Part shown: in pieces, positions 45,010 to 55,441 of the stretch
How positions within the stretch are numbered: the stretch's first letter is position 1
Layout of the letters: every line of letters starts with the position of its first letter
Assembly (NCBI RefSeq): GCF_021800405.1
Contig: NZ_CP084550.1
Coordinates: 1,550,001 to 1,614,000 of the forward strand
Direction of reading: 5' to 3'
DNA length: 64,000 nucleotides
Source of the DNA: Arthrobacter sp. FW306-07-I
GTDB taxonomy: Bacteria > Actinomycetota > Actinomycetes > Actinomycetales > Micrococcaceae
The notes under the pieces: generated by a model
Seen by the model: only the letters and a program-made list of their open reading frames with translations
Databases searched by the model: none
What the model was told of the DNA's origin: nothing
Program-made: the position numbers and the translations under genes

Positions 45010-46176
45010 GTGACCTCGGTCAGCCTGGGAATGCCGTCAGCACCACCGCCCGTCCTCGCGCCCCGCCGCAAGACGCGCCAGATTAAAGTCGGCTCGGTAG
45101 GCGTAGGGTCTGACTACCCCATCAGCGTGCAGTCCATGACCACCACGCCCACCACGGACATCAACGCCACCCTGCAGCAGATCGCTGAACTGACTGCGTC
45201 CGGCTGCGACATCGTCCGCGTCGCCTGCCCGTCCGCCGATGACGCCGAAGCGCTGCCCATCATCGCCCGGAAGTCCCAGATCCCCGTCATCGCGGACATC
45301 CACTTCCAGCCCAAGTACGTCTTCGCAGCCATTGAAGCCGGCTGCGCTGCGGTGCGCGTGAACCCGGGAAACATCCGTAAGTTCGACGACCAGGTCAAGG
45401 AGATCGCCGCCGCGGCGAAGGACCACGGTACCTCCATCCGCATCGGCGTGAACGCAGGCTCCCTGGAACCGGGCATCCTGAAGAAGTACGGCAAGGCCAC
45501 TCCGGAGGCACTGGTCGAGTCGGCGGTCTGGGAAGCCTCACTGTTCGAGGAGCACGGTTTCCACGACTTCAAGATTTCCGTCAAGCACAACGACCCCGTG
45601 GTGATGGTGGCCGCCTACGAGATGCTCGCGGAAAAGGGTGACTGGCCCTTGCATTTGGGCGTCACCGAAGCCGGCCCCGCCTTCCAGGGGACCATCAAGT
45701 CCGCCACGGCGTTCGGCGCGCTCCTGTCGCGGGGTATCGGTGACACCATCCGCGTGTCCCTGTCCGCGCCGCCGGTGGAGGAGATCAAGGTCGGCAACCA
45801 GATCCTCCAATCGCTGAACCTGCGGCCCCGCAAGCTGGAAATCGTGTCGTGCCCGTCATGTGGCCGTGCCCAGGTGGACGTGTACACTCTGGCGGAACAG
45901 GTCACCGCCGGGCTCGAGGGGATGGAAATTCCGCTGCGCGTGGCGGTCATGGGCTGCGTCGTGAACGGCCCCGGCGAGGCGCGTGAAGCGGACCTTGGTG
46001 TTGCATCAGGCAACGGCAAGGGCCAGATCTTCGTTAAGGGCGAGGTCATCAAGACTGTTCCCGAGAGCGCAATTGTTGAGACACTGATCGAAGAGGCTAT
46101 GCGTATCGCGGAAGAGATGGGGGAGGCCGATGGCGAAGATGCTGTCAAGGGTAGCCCCGTGGTTAGCGTCTCGTAG
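45010..46176 (+). CDS. ispG: 4-hydroxy-3-methylbut-2-enyl-diphosphate synthase
   Basis: 388 residues; MEP pathway enzyme that reductively opens methylerythritol cyclodiphosphate. TIM-barrel N-terminal part ([20 protein letters not shown]) and C-terminal iron-sulfur part with cluster ligands in [11 protein letters not shown] and [11 protein letters not shown] plus a Glu in GEAREAD. GTG start with AAGGAG upstream. The end overlaps the GNAT gene by 47 nt. Confidence 0.98.
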   Translation: MTSVSLGMPSAPPPVLAPRRKTRQIKVGSVGVGSDYPISVQSMTTTPTTDINATLQQIAELTASGCDIVRVACPSADDAEALPIIARKSQIPVIADIHFQPKYVFAAIEAGCAAVRVNPGNIRKFDDQVKEIAAAAKDHGTSIRIGVNAGSLEPGILKKYGKATPEALVESAVWEASLFEEHGFHDFKISVKHNDPVVMVAAYEMLAEKGDWPLHLGVTEAGPAFQGTIKSATAFGALLSRGIGDTIRVSLSAPPVEEIKVGNQILQSLNLRPRKLEIVSCPSCGRAQVDVYTLAEQVTAGLEGMEIPLRVAVMGCVVNGPGEAREADLGVASGNGKGQIFVKGEVIKTVPESAIVETLIEEAMRIAEEMGEADGEDAVKGSPVVSVS

Positions 46177-47029
46177 GGACGCTCCCGACCCGGCAGGGCT
46201 TTCTGTCCGTACGCTCGACGGCCAGGACACCCCCGCACTGACGGCGCTGGCCCAGCAGGACCCGGTGGCCAATGTGTTCATCCTGGCCCATCTGCGCGGC
46301 ACCGGGACGGCGGCACCCACCAGCGGCGGGGCCGGCGTCATCGGCGTTTTCGACGGCGGCATCCTGACGGGCGCATGCTGGGCCGGGGCCAATTTGGTTC
46401 CGGTCCAGCTCGATCCCGCACTGGCCCCCCTGGTAGCGGAGGCAGCCAACAGTTCCGGGCGCAGGTACGCCTCGGCTTTCGGTCCGGCCGAGGCCGTGCT
46501 GGCACTTAATGCCGAACTCACGGAACTGGGGCACCAGGCCCACGAGGTCCGGGCCGACCAGCCCCTGATGGTCATCGACGGAGCACCCCGGGTACGGCCC
46601 CACCCGGGCCTGGTGCACGGGGACCTGGCGGACTTCGACCGCATCCTTCCCGCATGCGCCGCCATGTTCGAGGAAGAAGTAGGCTACTCGCCCTATTTGG
46701 GCGGCAGGGAGTTCTACAGCCGGCGGGTGGAAGGCCTCATCAGGCAGGGGCACTCCCTGGTCCACCTCAACGAAGCCCGCGAGGTGGTGTTCAAAGCCGA
46801 GTTGGGTGCAGTCACGGACGACGTCACCCAAGTCCAAGGGGTATGGATGAATCCGGCTTTCCGCGGCCAGGGGCTCAGTGCGGCGTACATGGCGGCAGTG
46901 GTGGAAAAAGCCCAGCAGATTGCCCCGATGACCAGCCTCTACGTCAACGGCTTCAACACCAGGGCCAGGTCCACCTATGAGCGTGTGGGCTTCCGCCAGG
47001 TGGGGACCTTCGCTACAGTCCTGTTCTAG
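46130..47029 (+). CDS. GNAT acetyltransferase with N-terminal DUF4081 domain
   Basis: 299 residues. N-terminal half resembles DUF4081 ([20 protein letters not shown]); the C-terminal half is a GNAT domain with the acetyl-CoA loop [17 protein letters not shown]. This gene lies between ispG and proS in many actinobacteria. It starts inside ispG (47-nt overlap) in another frame; ATG 46139 is an alternative. Confidence 0.9.
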   Translation: MAKMLSRVAPWLASRRDAPDPAGLSVRTLDGQDTPALTALAQQDPVANVFILAHLRGTGTAAPTSGGAGVIGVFDGGILTGACWAGANLVPVQLDPALAPLVAEAANSSGRRYASAFGPAEAVLALNAELTELGHQAHEVRADQPLMVIDGAPRVRPHPGLVHGDLADFDRILPACAAMFEEEVGYSPYLGGREFYSRRVEGLIRQGHSLVHLNEAREVVFKAELGAVTDDVTQVQGVWMNPAFRGQGLSAAYMAAVVEKAQQIAPMTSLYVNGFNTRARSTYERVGFRQVGTFATVLF

Positions 47030-47069
47030 CCGGTAACTGCCGGTTCCGTGCTGGATATTGGGGGAAAAA

Positions 47070-47825
47070 TTGAAGACGTCCGTGCTTGGAACTTTCGGGG
47101 CCTGCGCCCTTCTTGCCGTTGGTGTTTCTGCGTGCGGCGGGACGTCCGCGCCACAGGCAGCGGAATCCACACCTGCCGCGCCTGCGGCCTCCACACAAAG
47201 TACGCCCACCCCAACGGCAACTCCGACGCCAACCGCCAAGGCCTACACCAGCGAGGAACTCGCTGCCATCGTCGGCCAGGTCCGGGACGCGGCAGACCGC
47301 AGGCTGTCAGTCCTGCCCAGCGCCGACATCAAAACCACGCTCGAACAAACCAAGGCAATGATTGCGTCCATTGACGTCAAGCCCGCAGAGTGCAAGGAAC
47401 TGGCCGCCGCAAGCGCCGTACCTTCCGTCGACGGAGCAACCATGGCGATGGGCATGAGCACGGACGCCGGCACCGGGGCCGCCACAGCCCTGTCCCTGAT
47501 TGCCGGCCTGGACCAAAGCTTCCTTGCCAAGGTCAAGGACCAGCCGGACCAGCTGGCGAAGTGCTCCTCCATGACCATGACCGCGTCGGGCATGGAGATA
47601 GCCGTAACCGTGACTCCGGTGCAGGGAGCCGGGAGCCTCCCCGGTACCGTTGCCTACCGCACTGACAGCGCCCTTCCCGATGGACGCAAGCAGTCAACCG
47701 TTACGGCCCAGGTGGTCAAGCAGGGCGTGGTGCTCACCTCGGTTGCGTCCGGAGGCGAGAGCGAGGCTGACGCCGTCCGCCGGGCTGGTGCCCTCCTTGA
47801 CTCCGCTGCTGCGCTGGTCAGGTAA
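47070..47825 (+). CDS. Predicted lipoprotein
   Basis: 251 residues. Signal sequence ending in lipobox VSAC (Cys at about 22), a Thr/Pro/Ala-rich spacer (STPTPTATPTPTA), then a soluble domain with one Cys pair region (PAECKELAA, AKCSSMTM). TTG 47070 is the chosen start: GGGGG lies 5 nt upstream and KTSVLGTFG gives a proper signal peptide; TTG 47058 is less well placed. Function unknown, possibly a sensor-like surface protein. Confidence 0.75.
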   Translation: MKTSVLGTFGACALLAVGVSACGGTSAPQAAESTPAAPAASTQSTPTPTATPTPTAKAYTSEELAAIVGQVRDAADRRLSVLPSADIKTTLEQTKAMIASIDVKPAECKELAAASAVPSVDGATMAMGMSTDAGTGAATALSLIAGLDQSFLAKVKDQPDQLAKCSSMTMTASGMEIAVTVTPVQGAGSLPGTVAYRTDSALPDGRKQSTVTAQVVKQGVVLTSVASGGESEADAVRRAGALLDSAAALVR

Positions 47826-48240
47826 GACAACCGCCTGTCACGTAACAACGCGTCGTCAAGGCACAACAGCGGAAGTAACGCCGCGCGACAGGTAAAGGGC
47901 ACGCGGATCCGAAAATAAAAACACTTGTCAAACGTGCGCACGATCACATAAGTTCTTTCTAGCTGCGCTGGAAGTGGGGTGGGCGGTCTCACCAGTCCTC
48001 ACCAGTACTCAGGCGATAACGGCGTTGGGCCACGCCCGGATGCGATGACCAGCCTCATTGGGGGGCCAGGGGCTTTGTATTCCCGGGCGTGGCCCTACTG
48101 TGTCCGGCCATTGCCGGGCACGCCGGCCCGGCTGCGTTCCCTGGCCCGTAATTGCCGCATGTTCCGTGCCGGTAGATTAGTATCCAGACGAATTGTCCGG
48201 CCCTGCTGACCCAGCACTTCCCCAGAAACGGATACCACCC
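47826..48240 (+). promoter_or_regulatory. 415-nt region upstream of proS with long inverted repeat
   Basis: No convincing gene. Holds perfect 13-bp arms GGGCCACGCCCGG (48027-48039) and CCGGGCGTGGCCC (48083-48095) separated by 43 nt. Candidate -10 hexamers TAGATT (48173-48178) and TAGTAT (48178-48183) lie about 60 nt before the proS GTG. I see no T-box features. Confidence 0.55.
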
Positions 48241-50052
48241 GTGGTCCTACGACTGTCCCAGCTTTTCCTGCGCACGCTGCGCGAAGACCCCGTCGATGCC
48301 GAGGTTGCCAGCCACAAACTCCTGGTCCGCGCCGGCTACATCCGCCGCGCTGCCCCCGGCATCTACACCTGGCTTCCGCTGGGACTGAGCGTCCTGCGCA
48401 AGGTCGAGGAAATCATCCGCGAGGAGATGGCAGCCATTGGCGCCCAGGAAGTCCACTTCCCGGCCCTGCTGCCACGCGAGCCGTACGAGGCCACGAACCG
48501 CTGGACCGAATACGGCGAGGGCCTGTTCCGCCTCCAGGACCGCAAGGGAGCTGATTACCTGCTGGCCCCCACGCATGAGGAGATGTTCACGCTCCTGGTC
48601 AAGGACCTGTACTCGTCCTACAAGGACCTGCCGCTGAGCCTGTACCAAATCCAGAATAAGTACCGCGACGAGGCCCGTCCCCGGGCCGGGCTCCTCCGCG
48701 GCCGCGAGTTCATCATGAAGGATTCCTACTCCTTTGACGTGGACGACGCGGGCCTGGATGCCAGCTACGCCGCCCACCGCGCCGCCTACTTGAAGATCTT
48801 TGAACGCCTGGGCCTTGAAGTAGTGCCCGTGGCAGCCACCGCGGGCGCCATGGGAGGTTCCAAGAGCGAGGAATTCCTCTTCCCCACGGAGATCGGCGAG
48901 GACACCTTTGTCCGCTCGGCCGGCGGCTACGCCGCCAACGTCGAGGCCGTCACCACGGTGGTCCCCGAGGAAATCGACTTCACCAACGCCCCGGCGGCAG
49001 AGGTCCTGGATACCCCGGACACCCCCACCATCGAGACCCTGGTTGCCGCTTCCAACCAGATCGCCCCTCGGGCAGAATCCGACGGCGGCGCCTGGACTGC
49101 AGCGGACACGCTCAAGAACGTGGTCCTCGCCGTCACGCTGCCCACCGGTGAGCGGCAGCTGGTGGTCATCGGCCTCCCCGGCGACCGCGCAGTGGACCTC
49201 AAAAGGGTGGAGGCAAACATCGGCGCCTTCCTGCCGATCGGTGGAGAGATCGGCCTGGAGCAGGCAGGCGAGGAAGACCTCAAGAAGCAGCCGCTGATCG
49301 TCAAGGGCTACCTTGGCCCCGGCCTGTCCCTCGACCAGCCGCTCCTGGGCGCCGACAGTGCCACCAAGCTGCTGTACCTGGTGGACCCCCGGGTGGTCAG
49401 CGGAACTGCCTGGATTACTGGCGCCAACGAGGCCGGCAAGCACGTCTTCGGCCTGGTGGCCGGACGCGACTTCCGCTGGGACGGCGTCATCGAGTGCACC
49501 GAAGTCCGCGCCGGCGACCCCTCCCCGGACGGCTCCGGCCCGCTGGAGACCGCCCGCGGCATCGAAATGGGCCACATCTTCCAGCTCGGCCGCAAATACG
49601 CCGAAGCACTGGACCTCAAGGTCCTGGACCAGAACGGCAAGCAGGTGGTGGTCACCATGGGTTCCTACGGCGTCGGGGTCACCCGGGCCGTGGCGGCCCT
49701 GGCAGAGGCCAACCACGATGACCGCGGCCTGGTCTGGCCCCGCACGGTGGCGCCCGCCGATGTACATGTGGTTGCAGTGGGCCGCGGTGACGAGATCTTC
49801 CAGACGGCGGAAAAGCTGTCGGCAGAACTCGAGGAAGCCGGACTGTCGGTCATCTATGACGACCGGCCCAAGGTCTCGCCGGGCGTGAAGTTCGGCGACG
49901 CCGAGCTGGTGGGCGTCCCCACCATCCTGGCCGTGGGCCGCGGCCTGGTGGACGGCGTGGTGGAGATCAAGGACCGCCGCAGCGGTGCCGCCGAGAACGT
50001 GGCGGTAGACAAGGCCGTCGACTACGTGGTCAACGCCGTCCGCAACCAGTGA
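48241..50052 (+). CDS. proS: Prolyl-tRNA synthetase (bacterial type)
   Basis: 603 residues. Class II motifs 1-3 are present: [40 protein letters not shown] and [14 protein letters not shown]. The large insertion (about 225-400) between motifs 2 and 3 is the editing domain that clears Ala-tRNA-Pro. GTG 48241 ([15 protein letters not shown]) is the usual N-terminus; an in-frame TTG at 48193 would add 16 residues and cannot be excluded. The stop overlaps the TauE/SafE start. Confidence 0.97.
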   Translation: MVLRLSQLFLRTLREDPVDAEVASHKLLVRAGYIRRAAPGIYTWLPLGLSVLRKVEEIIREEMAAIGAQEVHFPALLPREPYEATNRWTEYGEGLFRLQDRKGADYLLAPTHEEMFTLLVKDLYSSYKDLPLSLYQIQNKYRDEARPRAGLLRGREFIMKDSYSFDVDDAGLDASYAAHRAAYLKIFERLGLEVVPVAATAGAMGGSKSEEFLFPTEIGEDTFVRSAGGYAANVEAVTTVVPEEIDFTNAPAAEVLDTPDTPTIETLVAASNQIAPRAESDGGAWTAADTLKNVVLAVTLPTGERQLVVIGLPGDRAVDLKRVEANIGAFLPIGGEIGLEQAGEEDLKKQPLIVKGYLGPGLSLDQPLLGADSATKLLYLVDPRVVSGTAWITGANEAGKHVFGLVAGRDFRWDGVIECTEVRAGDPSPDGSGPLETARGIEMGHIFQLGRKYAEALDLKVLDQNGKQVVVTMGSYGVGVTRAVAALAEANHDDRGLVWPRTVAPADVHVVAVGRGDEIFQTAEKLSAELEEAGLSVIYDDRPKVSPGVKFGDAELVGVPTILAVGRGLVDGVVEIKDRRSGAAENVAVDKAVDYVVNAVRNQ

Positions 50053-50843
50053 CCTCCGGCTTCGAGTCGATCCAGCTCACCACCATCATCCTGATCGTGG
50101 TGGCTGGATTCGCAGCCGGGTGGATTGATGCGGTGGTGGGCGGCGGAGGTCTCATCCAGCTTCCGGCGCTGCTCCTGGTCCCCGGCATCGCGCCGGTTCA
50201 GGCGCTGGCCACCAACAAGATGGGATCCATCTTCGGTACCGCCACCAGTGCTGTCACGTATTACCGGCGGGTGGGGCCGGACCTGCGGACCGCGGTGCCC
50301 ATGGCGGTGATAGCCCTGGCGGGGAGCTTCGGCGGGGCAAGCCTGGCCGCCACCCTGCCGGCCGGGGTGTTCAAGCCCATCATCGTGGTGGCCCTGGTCG
50401 CCGTCGCGCTTTTCACTGCCCTGCGGCCCAGCGTGGGTGAGCTGACGGCACTGCGCCACGAAGGCCATAAGCACTACGTCGTGGCCTGTTTGATCGGTGC
50501 TGTGATCGGCTTTTATGACGGGCTTATCGGCCCGGGGACCGGTTCCTTCCTGGTCATCGCCCTGGTGTCCGCCATGGGCTACGCCTTCCTGGAAGCAAGC
50601 GCCAAGGCCAAAATTGTCAACATGTCCACCAATGCCGGTGCCCTGTTGTTCTTCCTGCCGCACGGGTCCATCCTGTGGGGGATCGGCCTGCTGCTCGGCG
50701 GCGCCAACATGGCCGGCGGCTACCTCGGCGCCCGCACAGCCGTGAAGCAGGGCAGCAAATTCGTCCGGGTGGTCTTCCTGGCGGTCGTGGCGGCCCTGAT
50801 CGTCAAGCTTGGCTACGACGTCTGGCAGGAAAACTTCTCCTGA
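50049..50843 (+). CDS. TauE/SafE (TSUP) family permease
   Basis: 264 residues, about eight helices. Two-fold repeat with [40 protein letters not shown] and [18 protein letters not shown]. The family exports sulfite, sulfonates or related organic acids; substrate unknown. GTG start overlaps the proS stop by 4 nt. Confidence 0.92.
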   Translation: MTSGFESIQLTTIILIVVAGFAAGWIDAVVGGGGLIQLPALLLVPGIAPVQALATNKMGSIFGTATSAVTYYRRVGPDLRTAVPMAVIALAGSFGGASLAATLPAGVFKPIIVVALVAVALFTALRPSVGELTALRHEGHKHYVVACLIGAVIGFYDGLIGPGTGSFLVIALVSAMGYAFLEASAKAKIVNMSTNAGALLFFLPHGSILWGIGLLLGGANMAGGYLGARTAVKQGSKFVRVVFLAVVAALIVKLGYDVWQENFS

Positions 50844-50886
50844 TCCGCCCTGGAAACTGGTCCTCGTCGCGGGGACCAGCCCGGCG

Positions 50887-50892
50887 TAGCAT
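50887..50892 (+). promoter_or_regulatory. -10 element (TAGCAT) of decarboxylase gene, leaderless
   Basis: TAGCAT, 6 nt, ATG at 50899; no ribosome site. Confidence 0.5.
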
Positions 50893-50898
50893 GCAGGT

Positions 50899-52290
50899 AT
50901 GGCACACGGCGATGACGGGTTTGCCGCGGCACTGGCAGCCGCCGCAGGGTATTCGCAGGCCTGGCTGGACAGCCTTCCGCACCGCCGCGTGGGACCGAGC
51001 CGGAACGCCACAGAGCTCGCCGAAGTCTTCGGCGGACCACTGCCCCAAGCAGGAATGCCTGCAGCGGGCGTCATCGACTTCCTGGCCACTCAGGCAGAAC
51101 CTGGCCTCATGGCCATGCCCTCGGGCCGGTTCTTCGGCTGGGTGATCGGCGGCACCCTGCCGGCCGCCCTGGCCTCGGACTGGCTGGTCAGCGCCTGGGA
51201 CCAAAACGCGGGCCTGCGCTACGCTACCCCGGCCACGGCTGCCATCGAGGAAGCCGCCGGACACTGGCTGCTGGATCTGCTGGGCCTCCCATCCACCGCC
51301 GACGTCGGATTCGTCACCGGCGCCACCATGGCAAACTTCACCGGCATGGCTGCCGCCCGCTGGCGGCTGCTCTCCGATGCCGGCTGGGACCTGGACCGCG
51401 ACGGACTCTGCGGCGCACCCCGGATCCGCTGCTTTGTCGGACGGGAACGGCACGACACCGTTGACCTCGGCCTTCGCTACCTGGGCCTCGGAAAACCAAC
51501 GGAAGTCGACGCAGACGGGCAGGGCCGCCTGCTCCCCGCCGCCCTGGACGCCGCGCTTGCCGCCGGAACCGGGCCCGCCCTGGTGTGCCTCCAGGCAGGC
51601 AACCTGCACTCAGGCGCCTTCGACCCCTTTTCCCAGGCCATCGCCGTCGCACGCAAACACGGTGCGTGGGTACACATCGACGGTGCGTTCGGCCTTTGGG
51701 CTGCCGCCGCACCGGAACTGAGGCACCTCACCCGGGGCTATGAAGAGGCCGACTCCTGGGGCACGGATGCCCACAAGACGTTGAACGTGCCGTACGACTG
51801 CGGCATCGCCATCGTCCGCGACCCGTCGGCGCTGCGGGCTGCGATGGGCCTGCACGCGAGCTACCTGGTGCACGACGCGGAAGGCCCGGGCGATCCCTTC
51901 GAGAAGGTCCCGGAACTCTCGCGCCGGGCACGGGGAGTACCGGTGTGGGCCGCGCTGAAAAGCCTGGGCCGCGAGGGCGTGGCAGCCCAGGTGGGTGGTC
52001 TGGCGGGTGCCGCCGCGGCAATCGCAGAAGGAATGGCCGCCCTGGACGGCGTGGAGGTGCTCAACGACGTCTCCTACACCCAGGTGTGCCTGGCTTTCGG
52101 CGACGACGACACCACCCGCGCGGTCACGGCCCGTGTCATCCAGGACGGGAAGGTGTGGATGTCCGGGTCACGCTGGCGGGAGCGGGACATCCTTCGGGTT
52201 TCGGTGAGCAACTGGCATACGGCGGGGGAGGATGTGGGTACCGCAATCGACGCCGTGCGGTCAGCCCTGGCCGCCGTGCGGAACTCCTGA
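50899..52290 (+). CDS. PLP-dependent group II decarboxylase family protein
   Basis: 463 residues, fold type I. PLP-binding features: TGATMANFTGMAAARW, VHIDGAFGLWAAA with the Asp, and DAHKTLNVPYDCG with the Schiff-base Lys. Related to glutamate and aromatic-L-amino-acid decarboxylases; the substrate cannot be fixed. It has its own leaderless promoter. Convergent with the kinase-like gene at 52318. Confidence 0.9.
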   Translation: MAHGDDGFAAALAAAAGYSQAWLDSLPHRRVGPSRNATELAEVFGGPLPQAGMPAAGVIDFLATQAEPGLMAMPSGRFFGWVIGGTLPAALASDWLVSAWDQNAGLRYATPATAAIEEAAGHWLLDLLGLPSTADVGFVTGATMANFTGMAAARWRLLSDAGWDLDRDGLCGAPRIRCFVGRERHDTVDLGLRYLGLGKPTEVDADGQGRLLPAALDAALAAGTGPALVCLQAGNLHSGAFDPFSQAIAVARKHGAWVHIDGAFGLWAAAAPELRHLTRGYEEADSWGTDAHKTLNVPYDCGIAIVRDPSALRAAMGLHASYLVHDAEGPGDPFEKVPELSRRARGVPVWAALKSLGREGVAAQVGGLAGAAAAIAEGMAALDGVEVLNDVSYTQVCLAFGDDDTTRAVTARVIQDGKVWMSGSRWRERDILRVSVSNWHTAGEDVGTAIDAVRSALAAVRNS

Positions 52291-52317
52291 CCGTTCGCGC
52301 ACGCCTTGCCGGCCGCC

Positions 52318-53358
52318 CTACCCGTCCTGTCCCGGCTCGGGCAGTGAATGGGGATGCGGCAGGCCGTCCAGGGTTTTGCCGGCCAGGGTGCTGGAGACCC
52401 AAAGGGACCGGGCCAGGTCGCCCTGGTGTCCCTGCGCGGCGTACCCCAGCGCGTTATCCACTTCCCTGGCGATGGCCCACTGCCGGGCCACGTCAGGGTC
52501 CAGGCCGGCGGCTGTGCTGAAGTCGTGGCAACGCGTCAGCAGCGCCGCGCCGGGCCGGGACGCCGGCAGGTCCGCAAGGCGGTTCCACAGCAGCGGAGCC
52601 ACGGCAAACTCGGGTTCGCCAATCATCGGCTGGGGGTCGATGGCCGCGTATCCCGCCGCCGTCGGCGCTTCACCCGTGGCCTGCTTCCCCGGGCGCGCCA
52701 GGACATTCAGGAAATGCAGGTCCGTGTGGACCAGCAGGTCATGGGCCGACCGGCGGCCCACCGCACCGCGGGTCTGGCACACTTCAAGGGCTGCCTCCAG
52801 CAGCCACCGGGGGAACGGGCGGCCCAGCTGCTCCCAGTCCGCCGGCAGTTGGTCGCTCCACTGTTCGGCTCGGCCGGCGATGTCGGCGAACTCCCGCCAT
52901 TCAGCGCGGTGGTCCGGGGCCAGCCCCAATTGCCGCACCAGCCCTCCCCAGACAACGGCAGCGTCATCCAGGGGCACGTCCGCCAGTGACCGTCCGGCGT
53001 CGAGGCGTTCCAGGAGCATGGCGCACGATTCCGCGTCGGAGGCCAGCAATGCAACAGCGCCACGGCCGCCCCAAAGTGCCAGTGCATGCCGCTCCACCTT
53101 GGCTTCATCGTGGGGGAAAGCGATCTTCAAGGCTGCTGGTGAACCGTCGTCCTGCCGCACCGGCAGCACGATGCCGCCGTGTCCACTCCACGGCAGGCTG
53201 CCGGGCGCCAGGTCCACGTCGAGCTGCCATTGCTCCAGCCGGTCAGCCAGCAGCCCCCGAAGGCTGTCGAGCCAGGTGCGTCCTGCCCGGTCGCGCATGT
53301 AACGGGCCGTGAGGTCCGGCGGGATGGGAAGTGCCGGCACCACGGGGTCAAACAACAC
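52318..53358 (-). CDS. Aminoglycoside/hydroxyurea antibiotic kinase family protein
   Basis: 346 residues, kinase-like fold. Catalytic loop VHTDLHFLNVLA and metal-binding DPQPMIGEPEFA, as in streptomycin 6-kinase-type APH(6)/hydroxyurea kinases. True resistance is uncertain; many chromosomal members have unknown small-molecule substrates. GTG 53358 lies inside the end of the VIT1/CCC1 gene (11-nt overlap), so it is translated in that operon. Confidence 0.85.
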   Translation of the reverse strand: MLFDPVVPALPIPPDLTARYMRDRAGRTWLDSLRGLLADRLEQWQLDVDLAPGSLPWSGHGGIVLPVRQDDGSPAALKIAFPHDEAKVERHALALWGGRGAVALLASDAESCAMLLERLDAGRSLADVPLDDAAVVWGGLVRQLGLAPDHRAEWREFADIAGRAEQWSDQLPADWEQLGRPFPRWLLEAALEVCQTRGAVGRRSAHDLLVHTDLHFLNVLARPGKQATGEAPTAAGYAAIDPQPMIGEPEFAVAPLLWNRLADLPASRPGAALLTRCHDFSTAAGLDPDVARQWAIAREVDNALGYAAQGHQGDLARSLWVSSTLAGKTLDGLPHPHSLPEPGQDG

Positions 53359-54175
53359 CCGAGGCCCCCAGCAGGTTGCCGATCATGAACGTCGCCGCGA
53401 GCGCCAATGCGCCGCCCACCACCACGCGCACAGCTGCCCGCGTTTTTGAGCCGCCTCCGATCCATGCCCCCAGGGCGCCCGTTATGGCCAAGGCCACCAG
53501 GACTGCTGCAAACGTCAGCGGAACCCGGATGCCGGGTGGGGGAAGCAGGATGGCCAGCATTGGCAGAATAGCCCCGATGGTGAACGCAATGGCTGAGGCG
53601 AATGCCGCGTGCCAGGGGCTGACGATGTCCTCCTCGTCGATGTTGAGCTCGGCAGACAGGTGTGCGGCCAGGACGTCGTGGGCAGTAAGTTCGCGGGCGA
53701 CCTTGGCCGCGGTTTCGGGGGTCAGCCCCTTGGCCAGGTAGAGGGCGGTCAGTTCGGCGAGCTCCGCTTCCGGTTCTTCCTCCAGTTCGCGGCGTTCCTT
53801 CTCAATCAGGGCGCGCTGACTGTCACTTTGGCTGCTGACCGAGACATATTCGCCCAACGCCATTGACACGGCGCCCCCCACGACGCCGGCGACGCCGGCC
53901 GTGAGGATGGGCCCCAATTCGGCCGTGGCACCCGCCACGCCCACCACAATGGCGGCCACGGAGACGATGCCGTCATTGGCGCCGAGGACGCCGGCGCGCA
54001 ACCAGTTCAGCCGGTGCGCAATATCGTTGCCGTGCGGTTCCGTCTCAAGGTGGTTGTTCAGTTCCGGGCTGGCACCGGTCCCCGGGGCATCGGCTGGATC
54101 GTCGGCGTTCATCCTTTCAGGAAACCACCCCGGCCTTCCCAGTGCCACCCTCTGCGTGGTCTTCTTTACGACCAT
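53348..54175 (-). CDS. VIT1/CCC1 family iron/manganese transporter
   Basis: 275 residues. HRLNWLRAGVLGANDGIVSV is the family start; a charged cytoplasmic metal-binding stretch (EKERRELEEEPEAELAELTA) splits helices 1-2 from 3-5. It moves Fe2+ or Mn2+ out of the cytoplasm. ATG 54175 is used because it couples to the upstream gene (10-nt overlap); ATG 54112 also fits and would remove 21 residues of low similarity. Confidence 0.9.
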   Translation of the reverse strand: MVVKKTTQRVALGRPGWFPERMNADDPADAPGTGASPELNNHLETEPHGNDIAHRLNWLRAGVLGANDGIVSVAAIVVGVAGATAELGPILTAGVAGVVGGAVSMALGEYVSVSSQSDSQRALIEKERRELEEEPEAELAELTALYLAKGLTPETAAKVARELTAHDVLAAHLSAELNIDEEDIVSPWHAAFASAIAFTIGAILPMLAILLPPPGIRVPLTFAAVLVALAITGALGAWIGGGSKTRAAVRVVVGGALALAATFMIGNLLGASGVV

Positions 54176-55353
54176 TCCTTCAGTGGTGACGGCCCAGTGA
54201 GGGCCTGGGATTCCGCGGACGACGGCGCGGGGCCGGTACCGGCAGGACGTCCAGTAACTGCGGGAAGGTTGGGCAGTTGGTTAACGTCCAGGGTCAGGCC
54301 TGGAACAGCTCCGGGGTCTGTGCCCCAGCGAAGCGCCCGTCCTGCGGCAGCCTGCAGCGCTGACAGCGCCCATTTCCGGTCCTGGCCCTGGGACAGTGCC
54401 ACCAGGTCGCCGTAGGAGGCGAGCGTCGCTGCCTCGAGCCTGCCCAGGCCTGCTGCCGGTGCGGCCAGGAAGGCGGAATCGAGGACATATCCCGGCTGTT
54501 GCGGTACGGCCGTTCCACAAGCGAGCCTGAGGCGTTCCTCCCCGGCGTCGGCCAGTTCGCGGTGCCGGGCCAGGAACTCCGACGCCGGGCCGGACTCGGC
54601 GGGACCGAGGCGGGGGAGTGCCGCCTGGTACCCGTAGGCAGCCTCCTCCTCTGCGGTGACGGCAGCGGCCAGCGCCTCGCGCACGCCGGCAGCAGTGCCC
54701 GGGCGAGCGCCCCTCTGCGAGGCAGCCGCGGATGGCGAGGGGCATGGGGAAGCAGTTGCCTGGGCCGGCACCTCTTCTACCGTTGCGGCTGCCGTTGCCT
54801 CCGGGACGGGTACTCCTGTGGCGGCGGCCAGTCGGCCGGCGGCGAGGATCTGCGCGGTGCCGGCACCCGCGAGGAGGCGGGCCATGCCGCCGTCGGCTGT
54901 TTCTGCGTCCTTGAGGCGCGCGGTTCCGCTGCCGGCCAGCGCCTGGACGAGTCCGGCAACACTGGCGGGGCCGGCGGTGGAAGACGGCGTGGAAGGTGCC
55001 GGCGGCGTGGCTGCACCGGTTTCCGGTGCAGGGGACGTCAGCGCGGGGGACATCAACGCCCTGGCCTGGATGGTCAGCAAGGTCACAACGGGGTCCAGGA
55101 TGGCGGAATCCGCTGCGCCAGTGGAAGACAACTCCATCCCGGAGGCACGCAGGTCCATGGCAGCAGTGAACGCCGCCGCCCTGGCCCGTTCCGTGAACGG
55201 AGGCTCGGCGGGAGCTGGCTTTTCCGCGGGAATCAAGGCGAAACCGAGGCTCAGGACCACCAGCACGGCGAGGGCAAAGACGGCAAACCGGAACGCGCGC
55301 ACGCGCGGGTGGGTGTCCTTGAGGGGGTGTTTCACAACAGACCATGGTGTCAC
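54166..55353 (-). CDS. DUF4439 ferritin-like membrane-anchored protein
   Basis: 395 residues. N-terminal membrane anchor (about 22-42), a long Ala/Pro/Thr-rich middle, and a C-terminal DUF4439 ferritin-like helical domain (about 225-360) with EEEAAYGYQAALPRL and ASEFLARHRELADAGEERLR. DUF4439 genes lie beside rimP in other actinobacteria. Metal binding is not proven. GTG 55353 used; GTG 55332 is possible. Overlaps the metal transporter gene. Divergent from rimP. Confidence 0.82.
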   Translation of the reverse strand: MTPWSVVKHPLKDTHPRVRAFRFAVFALAVLVVLSLGFALIPAEKPAPAEPPFTERARAAAFTAAMDLRASGMELSSTGAADSAILDPVVTLLTIQARALMSPALTSPAPETGAATPPAPSTPSSTAGPASVAGLVQALAGSGTARLKDAETADGGMARLLAGAGTAQILAAGRLAAATGVPVPEATAAATVEEVPAQATASPCPSPSAAASQRGARPGTAAGVREALAAAVTAEEEAAYGYQAALPRLGPAESGPASEFLARHRELADAGEERLRLACGTAVPQQPGYVLDSAFLAAPAAGLGRLEAATLASYGDLVALSQGQDRKWALSALQAAAGRALRWGTDPGAVPGLTLDVNQLPNLPAVTGRPAGTGPAPSSAESQALTGPSPLKEWS

Positions 55354-55441
55354 GCTGAGGGGGCACCCGGGTGCACCACGGGGCCGGTAAAATAGCTACG
55401 CTAGTAAACACCACATCATCTATAGGGAGGCGGCCGGCATC

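Noticed and set aside
47979..48209. 76-codon frame in the gap before proS
   Set aside because: No ribosome site; it runs across the inverted repeat and promoter, composition is not protein-like.
47826..48240. T-box riboswitch before proS
   Set aside because: No T-box consensus or specifier/terminator arrangement is seen.
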